Source of the DNA: Rotaria socialis
Lineage: Eukaryota; Rotifera; Eurotatoria; Philodinida; Philodinidae
Length of the DNA: 64,000 nucleotides
Direction of reading: 5' to 3'
NCBI GenBank assembly: GCA_905331475.1
Contig: CAJNYU010003491.1
Location: forward strand, 62,001 to 126,000
Shown: in pieces, positions 38,001 through 49,217 of the stretch
Layout of the letters: every line of letters starts with the position of its first letter
How positions within the stretch are numbered: the stretch's first letter is position 1
Notes under the pieces: generated by a model
The model's database searches: none
The model's input: the letters and a program-made list of their open reading frames with translations, nothing else
What the model was told of the DNA's origin: nothing
Program-made: the position numbers and the translations under genes

Positions 38001-41000
38001 AACAAAACTAATTCACTTTGAGCTTTTTCAAATGAATGAATGTTATAAAAAGCATTGAGTTCACCGAAAAAGCAGTCTACTTGAAGCGAGAGAAAAAAAC
38101 ATCGCTCTACAACTAGTCCGTTTTTAGTATAAGAAAGGATTGATATTAGATAGGCGTTTACCATACAAGATTGGACTGTAGATTACACAATTTATGAATT
38201 GAACAATAACTACAGAGAAAAATAAATCAATACAATCATAGTAATATTGAGAAGAATAGTGGTCAGGTGTATCTGTCAATGAACAACAATAGAAATTCAA
38301 ATGTTAAACAGTGTTGAATCTCTATATTTTCCTAACCATTGCGGTTTTCTTCTAGTACATTACTGGTGGAGTTTGAGAAAAATAAAAATTTTCCACCTTA
38401 TGTATTTGGACATTTAGTTCAAAAATTTTCCTAAATAAAAAGAACACGGTATTATAAGACTGCTTACTTTTTCATTGTTGAGTTTATTTTCAATAAGATA
38501 TTTTTGAAAATCATCATGCCATTGATCATGATTAATAACAGATTCATTATCAAATTGAATTTGATGTATATCTTCAAATGCTCGCCAGAAAATACCAGGC
38601 GATTGTAAATCACAAGTTTTTATCGAACCAATATTTCCATTGCCACAAAGATCCATCGAACGTTTCCGTGCAATAATGCCAGTTAGTTGGTAGATTTCTC
38701 GTAGAAATAATTGTTTAGCGCATGGCCAATAATATAATGAACGCAAATGACGGAGCCAATCAACGGTTGATTGCGATTGCATAAAAGTATTTAATTCAAC
38801 TAGACGTGAGCCAGTCATTAATAATGAATTTGATTTATACGAAAGACAATATTTTAAATAATCTAATTTGACTCCACCTAAAAATTTACTTGCACGCAAA
38901 ATTGACAATTGTCGTTGAATAACATAGAGTAAAATTTGTTCCGGAGACGATTCACTGGGTGGATCAGTCATCATTGTTGTTGACGATGATACTTTTCCTT
39001 TGCTACCTAAAAATACAAAAAAAAATATTCTACATGCTCAAGTCTAGTGATGAACAATTATGACTTAGAGATAATATTTATGTTACATTTTTAATCGAGT
39101 AGGTCAGATAGAGATCATCTAAGAATATTGCTGATAGTTGTTCTCACATCATTCACATTCGGCAATTTACAATTGCGATTATGTGAGTATTTTACAGATT
39201 TTCGTTTAACTAGAAAAATACTGCTGTTTTGCAACAGAAATAATTGGAAATAGATAACTATTAGATGCTAGCTGATAGTCGTTCATGTTTCAAGTACTCT
39301 TGACTTTAATTGATATTCTTCAATTAAGATGACCTACCCAGATGAAAAGAAGGCAATATAATGTAGTCTCTCTTGAGTTGATACTTTCCTATGTCTAATT
39401 GGACCATTCGGTCATTCTGTCTAGTAATGTAAGAAGACTTTATTATTTCGATTTATCATAATGTTTATTGTAAATCATTTGATTCAGATCATACCTGCTT
39501 TACCACTAGGAGATTTTTTCTTTTTTTTCTTCGGTGGCGATGGTGGCACAACTGCCTGCTGCGATTGTAGATACGCTTCATCATTAGTTTTCCATAGGAA
39601 AGTTTTATTGAATATTTCACATATTTTTTCATTCTTTTTTAATGTTCGTAATGTATGCCAAATTGTATAAATAATTCGTTTTAAATCATTTGATGATTTT
39701 AAATACATTTTATCTAACTTATTTACTTCAGTCCATTGTTTATCAAATAATGAAAATATTGGTGATAAAATATGAATTAAATAATAATTTAAATCAATAG
39801 TTAGTAATTCAACATTTAATTTTTGACATAAATTTTCTAGTTCAGGTGTTAATAGAGTGGTTCGCGGATCAAGAAGAACAACACTAGAATAAAAGCAATG
39901 GGTTTATAATAACGATCAAGGGCTTAAGGATAGATGTCCTTTCAATGTTGGCTATTACTAGGTCTAGAGGACGAGGCAATCTCGTTTTACATAAGCGACC
40001 TTCACTTCTGGTTGTACGCAGTACTATAGAGAACATCGATTGAATATTCCAGGTCACTCGAGTTGACCCTCTTCGATAAAAAGAAAGGAAGAAATGCGGA
40101 AGATTTATGTTTAGCCAGTATATCACAGAGAGACAGAATAGAACCACGATAAAATGTATAGAAAAAAAAAACTAATGCTATCGGATGATTGGCATCAACA
40201 AGAACAATGATAACAACCAAAGGAAAATCATAAATAACATATGACTCTAATTATAGATTCGTTCAACAAGTCGAGAAAACTGAAAAATTGTTTTCAAGTC
40301 ATTGAACAGATTCAATAATTTTATTATTAGAACTACTTAACTAAATCATATTTACCTTTCATCTTGTCCGTACGATAATGAAATGAAATCTTCAAACCAT
40401 TGTTGCATATGTTCATGAGTTAAGTCTCCGGTTGCCGTTTGTACAATACGTGTAAATGTTGTCGAAGAAAAATTCATTTTTAAGCCTTTACCTTGTTTAC
40501 ATACAATTAGTTGATTAGAAAATTTTCCACTTGGAGTTAAAGCAAATAGACAATGTATACGAGACGATATACCCTTCCTTTGCCTAGATGCTAATCGCGT
40601 TACACCATGGTCTAAGATAAGTGTATCTGCAATCACTATATGATCATTCATTGACGTACGAATGGATATTGAAAATAAAAACCATATTTGTTTGGAGTTT
40701 TCATAAGTTTTAGAAATATTATTGTTATTATTATTATTAAATTTAAGTGTTTTTGATAAATTTATTATTTCGCCTATTGACTGAATATTCATCGAATGAA
40801 TTGCATGCTGTTTCAAATAATTTTTAAAATCATTCTTATCTTTCTCATATAACGTGAACCAGCGTGAAAATGATCGTATGGATAGACAATTTGGATAAAA
40901 ACGTTTAAATGATGTATACAAGATTGATAACGGATCGGCAAAACCTTTTTTACCCAGATCTAATGCGAACGAACGACATTTATTCCATGTTGATTCATTT

Positions 41001-41104
41001 ATATTTAAACTTGTTAACGGTGGTAGAAATGATTGATGCGTGTATTTATCGAATAAATTTGATGGTAATGGTTTTGGTAATTCATCCCAATCGATTCTAG
41101 ACAT
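35002..41104 (-). CDS. domesticated pogo-like transposase with two tandem degenerate DDE domains
   Basis: Six exons (41104-40356, 39883-39495, 39006-38468, 37794-37512, 36883-36260, 35465-35002) keep frame throughout and give 1015 residues. Residues about 40-110 look like a helix-turn-helix DNA-binding region. Residues about 150-305 follow the DDE_1 (pogo/Tigger/CENP-B) pattern: VIADT (first Asp), IHCLFALTPSGKFSNQLIV, LTHEHMQQWFEDF, VVLLDPRTTLLTPELENLC (second Asp kept, the usual H lost), then IHILSPIF where QPLD is expected. A Lys-rich linker follows. Residues about 560-700 repeat the pattern: WTVDAF, VTVIYAFSNTGQSIGPHFIF, LTPQIFLSWVE, IVLVCCARLPVLSP (second Asp replaced by Cys) and TRITPFRYLF (third Asp lost). 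Catalysis should be dead in both, while the reading frame is long and intact, which suggests host use, perhaps DNA binding. The C-terminal 150 residues are Ser/Thr-rich with a basic KRLRS. Confidence 0.65.
35721..36130 (+). repeat. dispersed repeat family B, copy 1 (inside an intron)
   Basis: About 410 bp within the last intron (35466-36259) of the tandem-DDE gene. It matches 56354-56770 over its length (shared GAGTTTAAA, CGACTAATTAGGCTGCTATT-like and CATTACAGACATAAGCAAAT blocks). TGTGGAACTCACATAT at the left and ATATGTGAGTTCCACA near the right are inverted, so a TIR-type element is likely. Homology runs about 40 bp beyond the right inverted end (GCTGCGCTAAC). Confidence 0.7.
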
Positions 41105-41912
41105 TGAAATATCAAATATTATTTATCAAACAAAAAAAAACAATATTACTCGGAAGATTCTTTATCCATCGTTTGATTGTATATTGCCTTTGTTTGTCAG
41201 CAATATATCATTATAAAAATAAAAATAAAATAGCATACACCAATGATGATTCGATGTTGTCGTCACTAATTAAATCATTATCCATAGATGTCGTTTTGAA
41301 TCGGTAAGCATTGTTATGGTACAAATAACTGACTATATATATTGAAGTCTACCTAATGCAAAGGTCCATCATCCATAGCAATCGAGCACTTCAAAAAATA
41401 TTTCTGACAGGTCATATACTTCCGATGATTATCATTGGATCTGATCGGCTTTCACTGTCGGAATGATTCTCCAGGGTTGTATAACATTGTTGGAGATACT
41501 TTTTTCAAATGTAATAGAATATAATCAGTTTGAGTATGACTGTTGCATTGGCGATTGAATTATGTTCAGGCGATGTGTTTTGTTCACTTGATTTAAAATT
41601 TCGAAACCAAGTATATTAAATTATATCCATTGAGAATGAAACAATATACATCACCTAGTTTTGACGAATTTTCAACGAGGAAAATAATCTTTGTGCATAA
41701 AGAGAGCGACACGACGAAAAAAGTACCGCATAGATTTAGATTCGAAAGAGGACAAAGTTCTTGTGTCCAATTGACGAATGCTGATCAGGTCTGATACATT
41801 TAAACTTTTGACTGATGTTCATACAAGAAAAAAGTCATACTCTGTTCCATGGAAGTTACTCGATTAGTAACACTTGATAACTGAAATATTTATATATTAA
41901 CAGCAATTCAAA
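41105..41912. other. intergenic, upstream of tandem-DDE gene
   Basis: No gene supported. A short open frame (41104-41307, +) lies head-to-head with the DDE gene but has no features. Confidence 0.45.
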
Positions 41913-42095
41913 TAAATGTGGAAACTTCGGATTTCATCCGAGAGTTATGTGTACTGCAAAAAGTGCATGGGACATATGAGTCATTTTAGAATGCCTGAAC
42001 ACCAAAATTATCATGAGAAACTAGACAATTTGATTTCTGGATGCAGTTTTTGTGCATTTTGAGACGTTTTTCAGGCGATGTTTCGTTAGAAAGTT

Positions 42096-42229
42096 CCCAT
42101 GTTGCGAATACCGGATCAATTTTTGCGGTAAACCGCGGTATTTATCCGTTCTGCGGTAATGGGAGCCGGTAACCGGACCGGTAAAACCGCGGTAAACCGC
42201 CGATTTTCATGCGGTTTTTATTACATGGG
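42096..42229. mobile_element. small CCGCGG-rich nested element
   Basis: 134 bp inserted into family A at GTTAGAAAG/CTACGAT. Ends CCCATGT ... ACATGGG are inverted. A possible 3-bp duplication (GTT) flanks it. The core is built of GCGGTAAACCGCGGT-like palindromic units, far more GC-rich than the neighbourhood. Confidence 0.65.
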
Positions 42230-42347
42230 TTACGATTTAGTTCAAAACTAATATCAGATTCGGAATCAGCGTTAAAAACTGAGTCGATTTATATATGTTG
42301 TGAATAATTCTGAGAAAAATTTGTTTTTTGAAAAAAAATCCCTCTAC

Positions 42348-42915
42348 TAGGGATGGGCCATTAACATTAATTTAATATTAATGTTAATATTTCTCATTAA
42401 CCAATAATACTAATGATTAACGAAAAACATTGATATTAATTTTAAAATTAATGTTTTTATTAATCATTAATATTAATGTTAATGTTTTTATTAAAATTAA
42501 TGATTTAATAATAATGGTTAATGTTTTCATCAAAGCATTAACTTTCCATATTAAGTAATTAACACTTTCGGAGAAAACATTAGCTGTTAAGACCAGTTAA
42601 TTGATTAATAATTGTAGATAATGTTTCTTTAGAAAAATCTAATTCAGTAATATGGAAAAATTAATGTTTTCATGGAAAAATTAACCTTAATATTAGTGAT
42701 TAATGAAGATATAGTCCTTAATATTAACGAAAACATTACTATTCATACTAATGGTGAATATTTCCGTTAACCGTTAAGATCATTCAAGAACATTGGCATT
42801 AATATTAATGAATTAAGTTTTTCTCAGAAAACATTAACCATTAAGATTAATGGTTAATGGAAGTCATTAATTAATGGCATTAATTAAGTTCCGTTAAAAA
42901 AATGATCCATCCCTA
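42348..42915. mobile_element. hAT-type MITE, TTAATATTAATG core, nested
   Basis: 568 bp, ends TAGGGATGG ... CCATCCCTA, flanked by a near-exact 8-bp duplication (CCCTCTAC at 42340-42347, CCCTGTAC at 42916-42923). The interior is low-complexity permutations of ATTAATATTAATG. Same design as the 10177-10940 element: TAGGGRTG ends and a simple-sequence core. Confidence 0.85.
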
Positions 42916-43140
42916 CCCTGTACCACTCCTCAGGGATGGCCTGATCAAAAATGACAATTTTTTCGATAACTCAACCATTTCTTGAGGGATTCTTCTCATC
43001 TTCGAACTCGACCGAGATATTCATGAGATTGAATTGTGTGGAAAATTTCATCACGATCTGACTCTCCCTTCGAAAGTTATCGTGCCTACGGCCGGACGGA
43101 CACACTGACCGATTCTAGAGTGTACTCACTTTTTGAGTAC

Positions 43141-43804
43141 ACACAAAGATCTATTCTATGCACCATCGTTCTTATATTAAATCGAATTTTTTTTACAAAA
43201 GTTTTAGACTGATTTTTTGCCGTATTTATGTGGTTTTTTTGCAAGTAGTATTTTCCTTGCTAGACATACACCATGTCATTAGATACATAATATTTTTACT
43301 GTCTTGAGCGCAGGTGTAACTTTCTGTTTGCATTTTCTCGCCCGATACATAAATAAGTTTTTTCAATGGACCATCTCATCGATGGCCAGCTCAATTAGTA
43401 CTTTAATGAATGCGTTTTAGAGATGCAATATAGGTTTTATCAACATAAATATCGAAAATTTTGCAATAAATACCATGCTTCAGTAGAGTATCACCTATTT
43501 TGTTATTACGATGTGTACATGTTATGCTTGCGCTTCTTTAGTCTGAACGCGAGAGATGCTATTTTCTATTACGAGAATGTGAGTGTATTGCTCTCAAAGC
43601 TCGAGTTTACTGGCATAATCCTTGTCGTTCAAAGCTCTATATTATATCTATTCTCATGCTTCGACCAGCGTTTTGTCGCTAACCTTTCTTAAAGTCATTT
43701 TAGATCACGAATCCAAAGGAGAAATCAACAGTGATGAATAGCAATCGGCTTAAATTGATTCACAGAGCAAACAACTACAGTTTCTTATTTACATTCTGAA
43801 GACG
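43141..43804. other. intergenic, no gene seen
   Basis: An open frame at 43423-43692 (+) shows no domain, signal peptide or splice context. Nothing supported. Confidence 0.4.
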
Positions 43805-46800
43805 CTATTCGCGCAATACAAGATTGGGATAATTTGGTGGTAGAGAAACTTTAACAAGTGCATAAACGCGTTGATAAAATTGACTTGCTTTACGATATTC
43901 TCGAATATCTTCATGGAAACAACCCATATTGTGGTGCGAGCAAACTAAATCAGAGTGGTTCGATGGCAAAACGTTTTCTTTTCTTTTATGAACTCCATCT
44001 ATAAACTCGAGTGCTTTCGATTTATTGCCCATATTTTTATACACACCACCACGTTGTTGTAAGAAATAGACAAATTGGGATAATTCAGAGGCAGACCTGT
44101 TTTTGTTATTTCCAAATCTTTTTCATAGAACTCCAGCGCTTTTGAATAGTCACGCATGTTTTTATATACAAGACCGATATTGTTGTAAGACGTAGCCAAA
44201 TGAGAATGAGTCGGAGGTAGAACGTTTTCGTAGATCTTATATGCTTATTGGTAAATTCAAGTGCTTTCAAGTAATCACCCATGCTATTATATGCTTGACC
44301 AATGTTATTTTAACTACGCGTCAAATTGGGATCGTTTGGAGGCAGGACTTTTTCGAAGACTGTATTCGTTTTACTATAAAAATCAAGTGATTTTAAGTAA
44401 TTTCCCATATTGTTATACGCAAGACCAATATTGTTACAGATAGCAGCTAATGCCTGATGGTCTTCTGGAAGAGTTTTTCCGGTAGATTTCAAGTGGTTTA
44501 TCGTTAAATTGAATTTCTTTTTCATTTTCGCCTGGGGTCAATTTTATTCTGCCTAACTCAGAATAGATTTATGCTCTGTCATTGTCTATTGTAGCTTTCT
44601 TGAGCAATTCAATGTACAATTGTTCAGCATCATCGAAATGACCAACCTTGAGTATTCGTTTACCCATTCGATACCATCCTGTAATCATCGATCAGGGCGA
44701 ACGGAGGAGTCGTAGCAGATATTTTGTCAGGATTGATTGTCATAATGAAGAGTAGCTATACCTACGATGTCATCATTTTCATCCAGTGGACTCTGCACGA
44801 ATTGCATGGCTACAGTTCTCTCTTTACTAGTCGATAAGAAATTATTGAAGGAGAGAAGTCCACCTTTCGCGCATCGAGTAAATGTTCGATATTCGTTTGG
44901 ATTAGTCCTTGACCACGATATACAGTAAATTGCTTCTTGTATGTAACCGATTGTTTTCTTTTATGCAATTGTTCTAATTGTCGGTGAAGATCACGAATGA
45001 AAAAACCCAACTTTGTCATCACCTCCATATCAAATGAACTTAGAGACTTGTTGAGCATGCTATAGAAAAAAATTGAACGAGTATACCATCATATTGGTGA
45101 TTTTTGATGGTATCAGCGGCGTAACCAGGATTTTTAGACCATTGGGCAAACATCTATTAAGTCAAAAAAAAACCATGGGCAAAATTGCAAGATTTTATTG
45201 ATAGGCCAAAATTGTTTAACCCAGCACAGCATTGATAACGTAGAAAAAACACCAAAAAAACATGAGATTCTTTTAACCTAATATATAGAAAAAGAATCTC
45301 AGATTTTAAGCCTGCCTCAGACTTGCTGAGTTAGACATATTTTATTCTATCTTCAGTCTCTATTTGTAACATTTGGTTTTGAAATTTAAACACCAAAACC
45401 AAAATCAAAACGACCACTGTATATTTTCACATAAAATTTCAATATTTGGAAGAAAAGTGATAGTTTGATAACGAATTGCCACTGGCCGATCTACTATTAC
45501 AGCTAACCGGCGAGGGCTACACCCTTCATGAATTTTTTTCGACTTTTTCCAGCAGGAATGAAACAGAAAAGAGCCGTATTGCCTCAAATAGGCTTCAAAA
45601 ACACTTTGACCGGGAGTACCACCCCTCCCCCCCCCGCCTTACTGATTTTCTGGATCCGCCACTGTGTATTGGGTCGTTTTCCAGTTGGCATGGCTTAGTA
45701 TTAGTCTTTTAAAACAGGACAAAAGAGAACACCAAAATTGTAAGTGTAAGTGCGCAATTTTATATAAGCATATTTGTTCTTTTTTCGTTTTTCTTTAGAC
45801 TTTTCTTATAATATAGTAGCGCGAAAGAAGAGACAAGACGGTAAACTGGACGAGATAGATTATAGTTCAATCGTTTTCTCTCATGTCAGCATTTTAAGAG
45901 AAGATAAAAGAGAAGAACAAGTATACATATAGATATGTATGTACAATTGTGCATTATTCAATTTTTTTGTTCTGTTTTCTTACATTAATTCTTCATAAGA
46001 ACCAGTAAAGGGTACATATGCGATTCAAACGAAAGAAAAAAAAACAGTAGCTAGTTTATTCAAGAGTAAATAATTGTGAAAAAGTAAAATTTGAATGGGC
46101 AAGGCTCAAAATGAAATGGGCAATTGCCCATGTGCCTCCCCCTTGGTTACGCCGCTGCATAATGGTATTCAGGTTGAAAATCATTGAGTTGAGATTGGAA
46201 GATGTCTACTTGACGACAGAGAGTACGAGATCTTTTATTAATTTTTTTATCATCTTCCTTAATTTCTAGTACAATTTTCTTGAATAATACCGAATACATA
46301 AATGACGGTTCTAATTGGTCGAGCGGTAGTTGGTCCGATTGTGTTGCTGTTACCATCATTCGCTTCGAAACAAAACTCATGGATAGTGCATCATGGTCAC
46401 ATTCACGAGCGATCTTTTTCAATGACTCACATATGAGTTGGATTGAAGTAAAAATACCTCAAATTATTGGTCAACAATATATCCATTGTTAATGTTGTAT
46501 CTAGCTACTACAAAATATGTAAATTGCATCTAGTTGCGATCTGCTATGAATATCTGGCACGAGAGGTTTTCTTACTGTTCCAGAAGAGATAACAAAAACG
46601 TTTCCATTCCGCAGATCATTAAGAAGTTGAATACATCCTGTTGGTCTCGTGCAAAGATTCACGTCATTGACGACATCGTGTAATTTCTTTCGGAAGTGTT
46701 GACAATCCACGTTTGCTGGATCGATGTTATCATCAATCCAGATAATTAAATAATTTTGATTCATGCTGCGTCTTGATCGCACGGTATTTGATGATAGTGT

Positions 46801-46851
46801 TGTAGAGCCCATAGAGATCTTACTGGTAATTGTAGTATTTCTTTCCTTCAT
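43805..46851 (-). pseudogene. ADP-ribosyltransferase plus TPR-repeat gene, decayed
   Basis: The frame starts at ATG 46851 and has an N-terminal block (LIIWIDDNIDPANVDC ... QLDAIYIFC) typical of the bdelloid family that joins this region, an arginine-specific ADP-ribosyltransferase domain and kinesin-light-chain-like TPRs. A stop and frame changes follow at about 46500. Then comes LDQLEPSFMYSVLFKKIV (46147-46422), an inserted element (45114-46157), a TGA in place of Trp at about 45090, and the ART block with FTVYRGQG (the R motif) and LSFNNFLSTS (the S motif), out of frame with each other. After PPFALID the sequence jumps directly to the TPR lead-in (MGKRILKVGHFDDAEQLYIE), so the segment with the catalytic Glu motif is missing. 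TPR units (AYNNMGNYLKSLDFY, YSKALEFYEKDLEI, YRKASQFYQRVYA) are scattered over three frames. Not functional. Confidence 0.8.
45114..46157. mobile_element. inserted DNA element in the ART pseudogene
   Basis: 1044 bp with inverted ends CAGCGGCGTAACCA ... TGGTTACGCCGCTG. A GATGGTAT/AATGGTAT near-duplication (45106-45113 and 46161-46168) lies next to it, offset by 3 nt on the right. This is compatible with a hAT-type 8-bp duplication. No transposase. The host coding sequence resumes across it. Confidence 0.72.
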
Positions 46852-48830
46852 ATCGTGAGTTAGTTAAATAGTGAGATGTGATTGTATATATTTTGCATTT
46901 GTAATGAATACTACTAAAAAATAAAAAAGAATTTTGATATTTACACAAAGAATAATTCTTTTTTGTCGATATATGAAACTGCATTTTCTTATCTTCAAGT
47001 ATATCGGCTTGTCCAGACGTAACGCTGTAACATTTTGACAAATTGCTTTGCAATTATCTCGAAAGGCATAAGAGCTAATAAGATCGTTCAAATGTCATTC
47101 GACGCAGCTCATCATACTCTATTTATGTTGAAAGAATGACCCAGTTTAACTGAACTCTCGCGCTTCTAGAAAAGTTTTATCATCGCGTAACACTTTGACA
47201 AAAAGGACCCTTTTTTCTAGGGCTGCTTGTAAAGCTCTAATTTTCTGACAAATCATTTCTTCAAATGAAACGCTATGGTACAAGTTTTGTAGAGAATTGA
47301 ATGGGCTTTCAAGCAGTAAGAAATCTTTTTTCTAAACTATTTTCTCTCAGATTAAAAATGCAAAAAACAAACGTAACGCTGTGACACGTCTTTTTGTCGA
47401 CCCAATTTGAAGCACTTAACATGCTTAAAAATATTTATTGTTTATATATATTGATCACTGCCCTGCATATATCCTTCTGGAAAAATATCAAGTTGCTGCA
47501 TGGAAATACGAGCACAATAATTGTATAGTAAGTTAGAAACTGTACAAGAGCTCAGACGTTGTCCTGAAGAATGGGTGTAAAAAATTAATAGGCGATTTTG
47601 TAGAGAATCAAATTCTGCATCGAATGATATATTACTCTGCATTTTGCTTTAAATTTCTTGGTTAGAAAATTGAAAATACAGTTTTTAAAAACTTTAAAAT
47701 CCGATTTTCGATGCCAAAACCCAATTTTTTTAAAGAAAAAAAGTCCAAATTCACAATCAGCGTAAACAACTATACCAGAAAATACGATTAGATCTGTCTA
47801 TATCGGAAAAACAAATTTTTTTAAAACTTGATCAGCGAAGTAGCGCGTTACGCGGACCGGCCGATATTACTATTAAACATGCAAGAATTTTATTCTAAAT
47901 ATTATAACATTCGAGCCATAGAACAAATCGATTGCGAAGCTGAAAAAATACCCTTCTCCGCTCCTGCATATTTTTTTTATAAGATAGTGTAGCCATGTCA
48001 TTTGTTAGAGTATTCTTATTTTACTCAGGTGAGTTACAATAGTGTTTGTCTATGAACTATAGAAAAACAAATTATAAATTCTTTGCAATTCGTAGTTCTA
48101 TTTTGTGATTAAACGACCGTATTCAAATCATAGAGTTAACAGCACACCATGACTGGAATAAAATTTGGGTTCGATTGCCGTGTGAATCAAGCGAGGATCC
48201 ATCTATACTCAAGATTATAATAAGTACTATTATCCTCCACAAATATCGACTACTTGGATTTTTATTATTCAAAAACTCTTGCAATTATTACGTAAATGTA
48301 AAAAATAGTATCAGTGCAATCTCATAATCAATTATAAGGTGATTTTAATCGGTTATTCATTCGAATAAAAACGAAAAATATTAGACAAACTTAATATTCT
48401 TTTTTTTTTCTTAGTTTTCTTAGTACTCATTCATGCAAATAATTGTGTCTCGTAATAACATGATGGATGCCATAGAGAGACGGTATGAATCAAATTTCTG
48501 CGTAACTTTTCCATTATTAGTATAGGTCAAAGAAGAGAGCGGAACTAAAGAAATAAGTACTATAATCATCATTAAAAATATGCAAGCGACTATTGAGATA
48601 AGTTATTAGGAATATAGTATTGTACTTATCAAGACGTATTGATCTAATTAATCCTGTTGATATTATATTTTCTTGTAAGAATTGCAGATAGTTTTTGTTA
48701 TTGATAAAAATTTCAATTTTTTTAATTCTTCTATGTACTCTGAACTAAATTTAATCATTTATAAAGAAAAATCGATGACTATTCTCTTCTACTAATTTCC
48801 ACTAAAGCAAATTTGTACCTCGATGCCTTG
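46852..48830. other. intergenic, no supported gene
   Basis: Short minus-strand open frames (46864-47091, 47442-47642) have no recognisable domain. The motif GTAACGCTGTRACA or variants recurs at about 47020, 47185 and 47370, possibly from an old repeat. Confidence 0.4.
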
Positions 48831-49217
48831 GGTGACTGGACAATTCGTCGCAATGTTAATTAATGAAAGAGAATATGAAATATCGCTCGACATAATTAAA
48901 TCAAGTCGAATGCGTTGAACTTAATGAGTAAACCCACTATATTTTGAAAGATATTATCAATCTCGTGGAAAAGCTAATAGCTTGATGGGAAATTGAAAAA
49001 AAATCATTAAAAACAAATAATTAAAAACATTTTCATTTATCTTCCAATAAAAATAAAATGCTATATTTTATCACAATTATTCTTTTCTCTCTTTGCTCTC
49101 TCTCTCTCTAGATTAAATTATGTTTACTGTATATGCGACGAATTGTCCGTGCGACATATTTTTCTTGCGACGAATAGTCTGCGACGAATTGACTATGCGA
49201 CGAATTGTCCTAGTGCC
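48831..49217. mobile_element. Mutator-like MITE with 9-bp target duplication
   Basis: 387 bp. Left end GGTGACTGGACAATTCGTCG and right end (complement) GGCACTAGGACAATTCGTCG are inverted, sharing GGACAATTCGTCGCA exactly. An exact 9-bp duplication, GATGCCTTG, flanks it (48822-48830 and 49218-49226). The right side holds about four further GCGACGAATT units (49134-49205) in tandem. A 9-bp duplication fits the Mutator superfamily. Non-coding. Confidence 0.8.

Larger units (their letters stand above)
41913..43140 (+). repeat. dispersed repeat family A, copy 4, with two nested insertions
   Basis: The family A sequence is split by insertions at 42096-42229 and 42348-42915. Without them it is about 520 bp, as in copies 1 and 3. 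Ends are TAAATGTGGAAACTTCGG and TGTACTCACTTTTTGAGTAC. Confidence 0.85.

Noticed and set aside
47015-47400. Recurring GTAACGCTGTRACA-like motif
   Set aside because: Three loose occurrences with no defined ends; not enough to call an element.
49134-49210. Spaced GCGACGAATT repeats that could suggest a CRISPR-like array
   Set aside because: Spacers are irregular and short, the unit is about 10 bp, the genome is eukaryotic, and the repeats sit inside a MITE.
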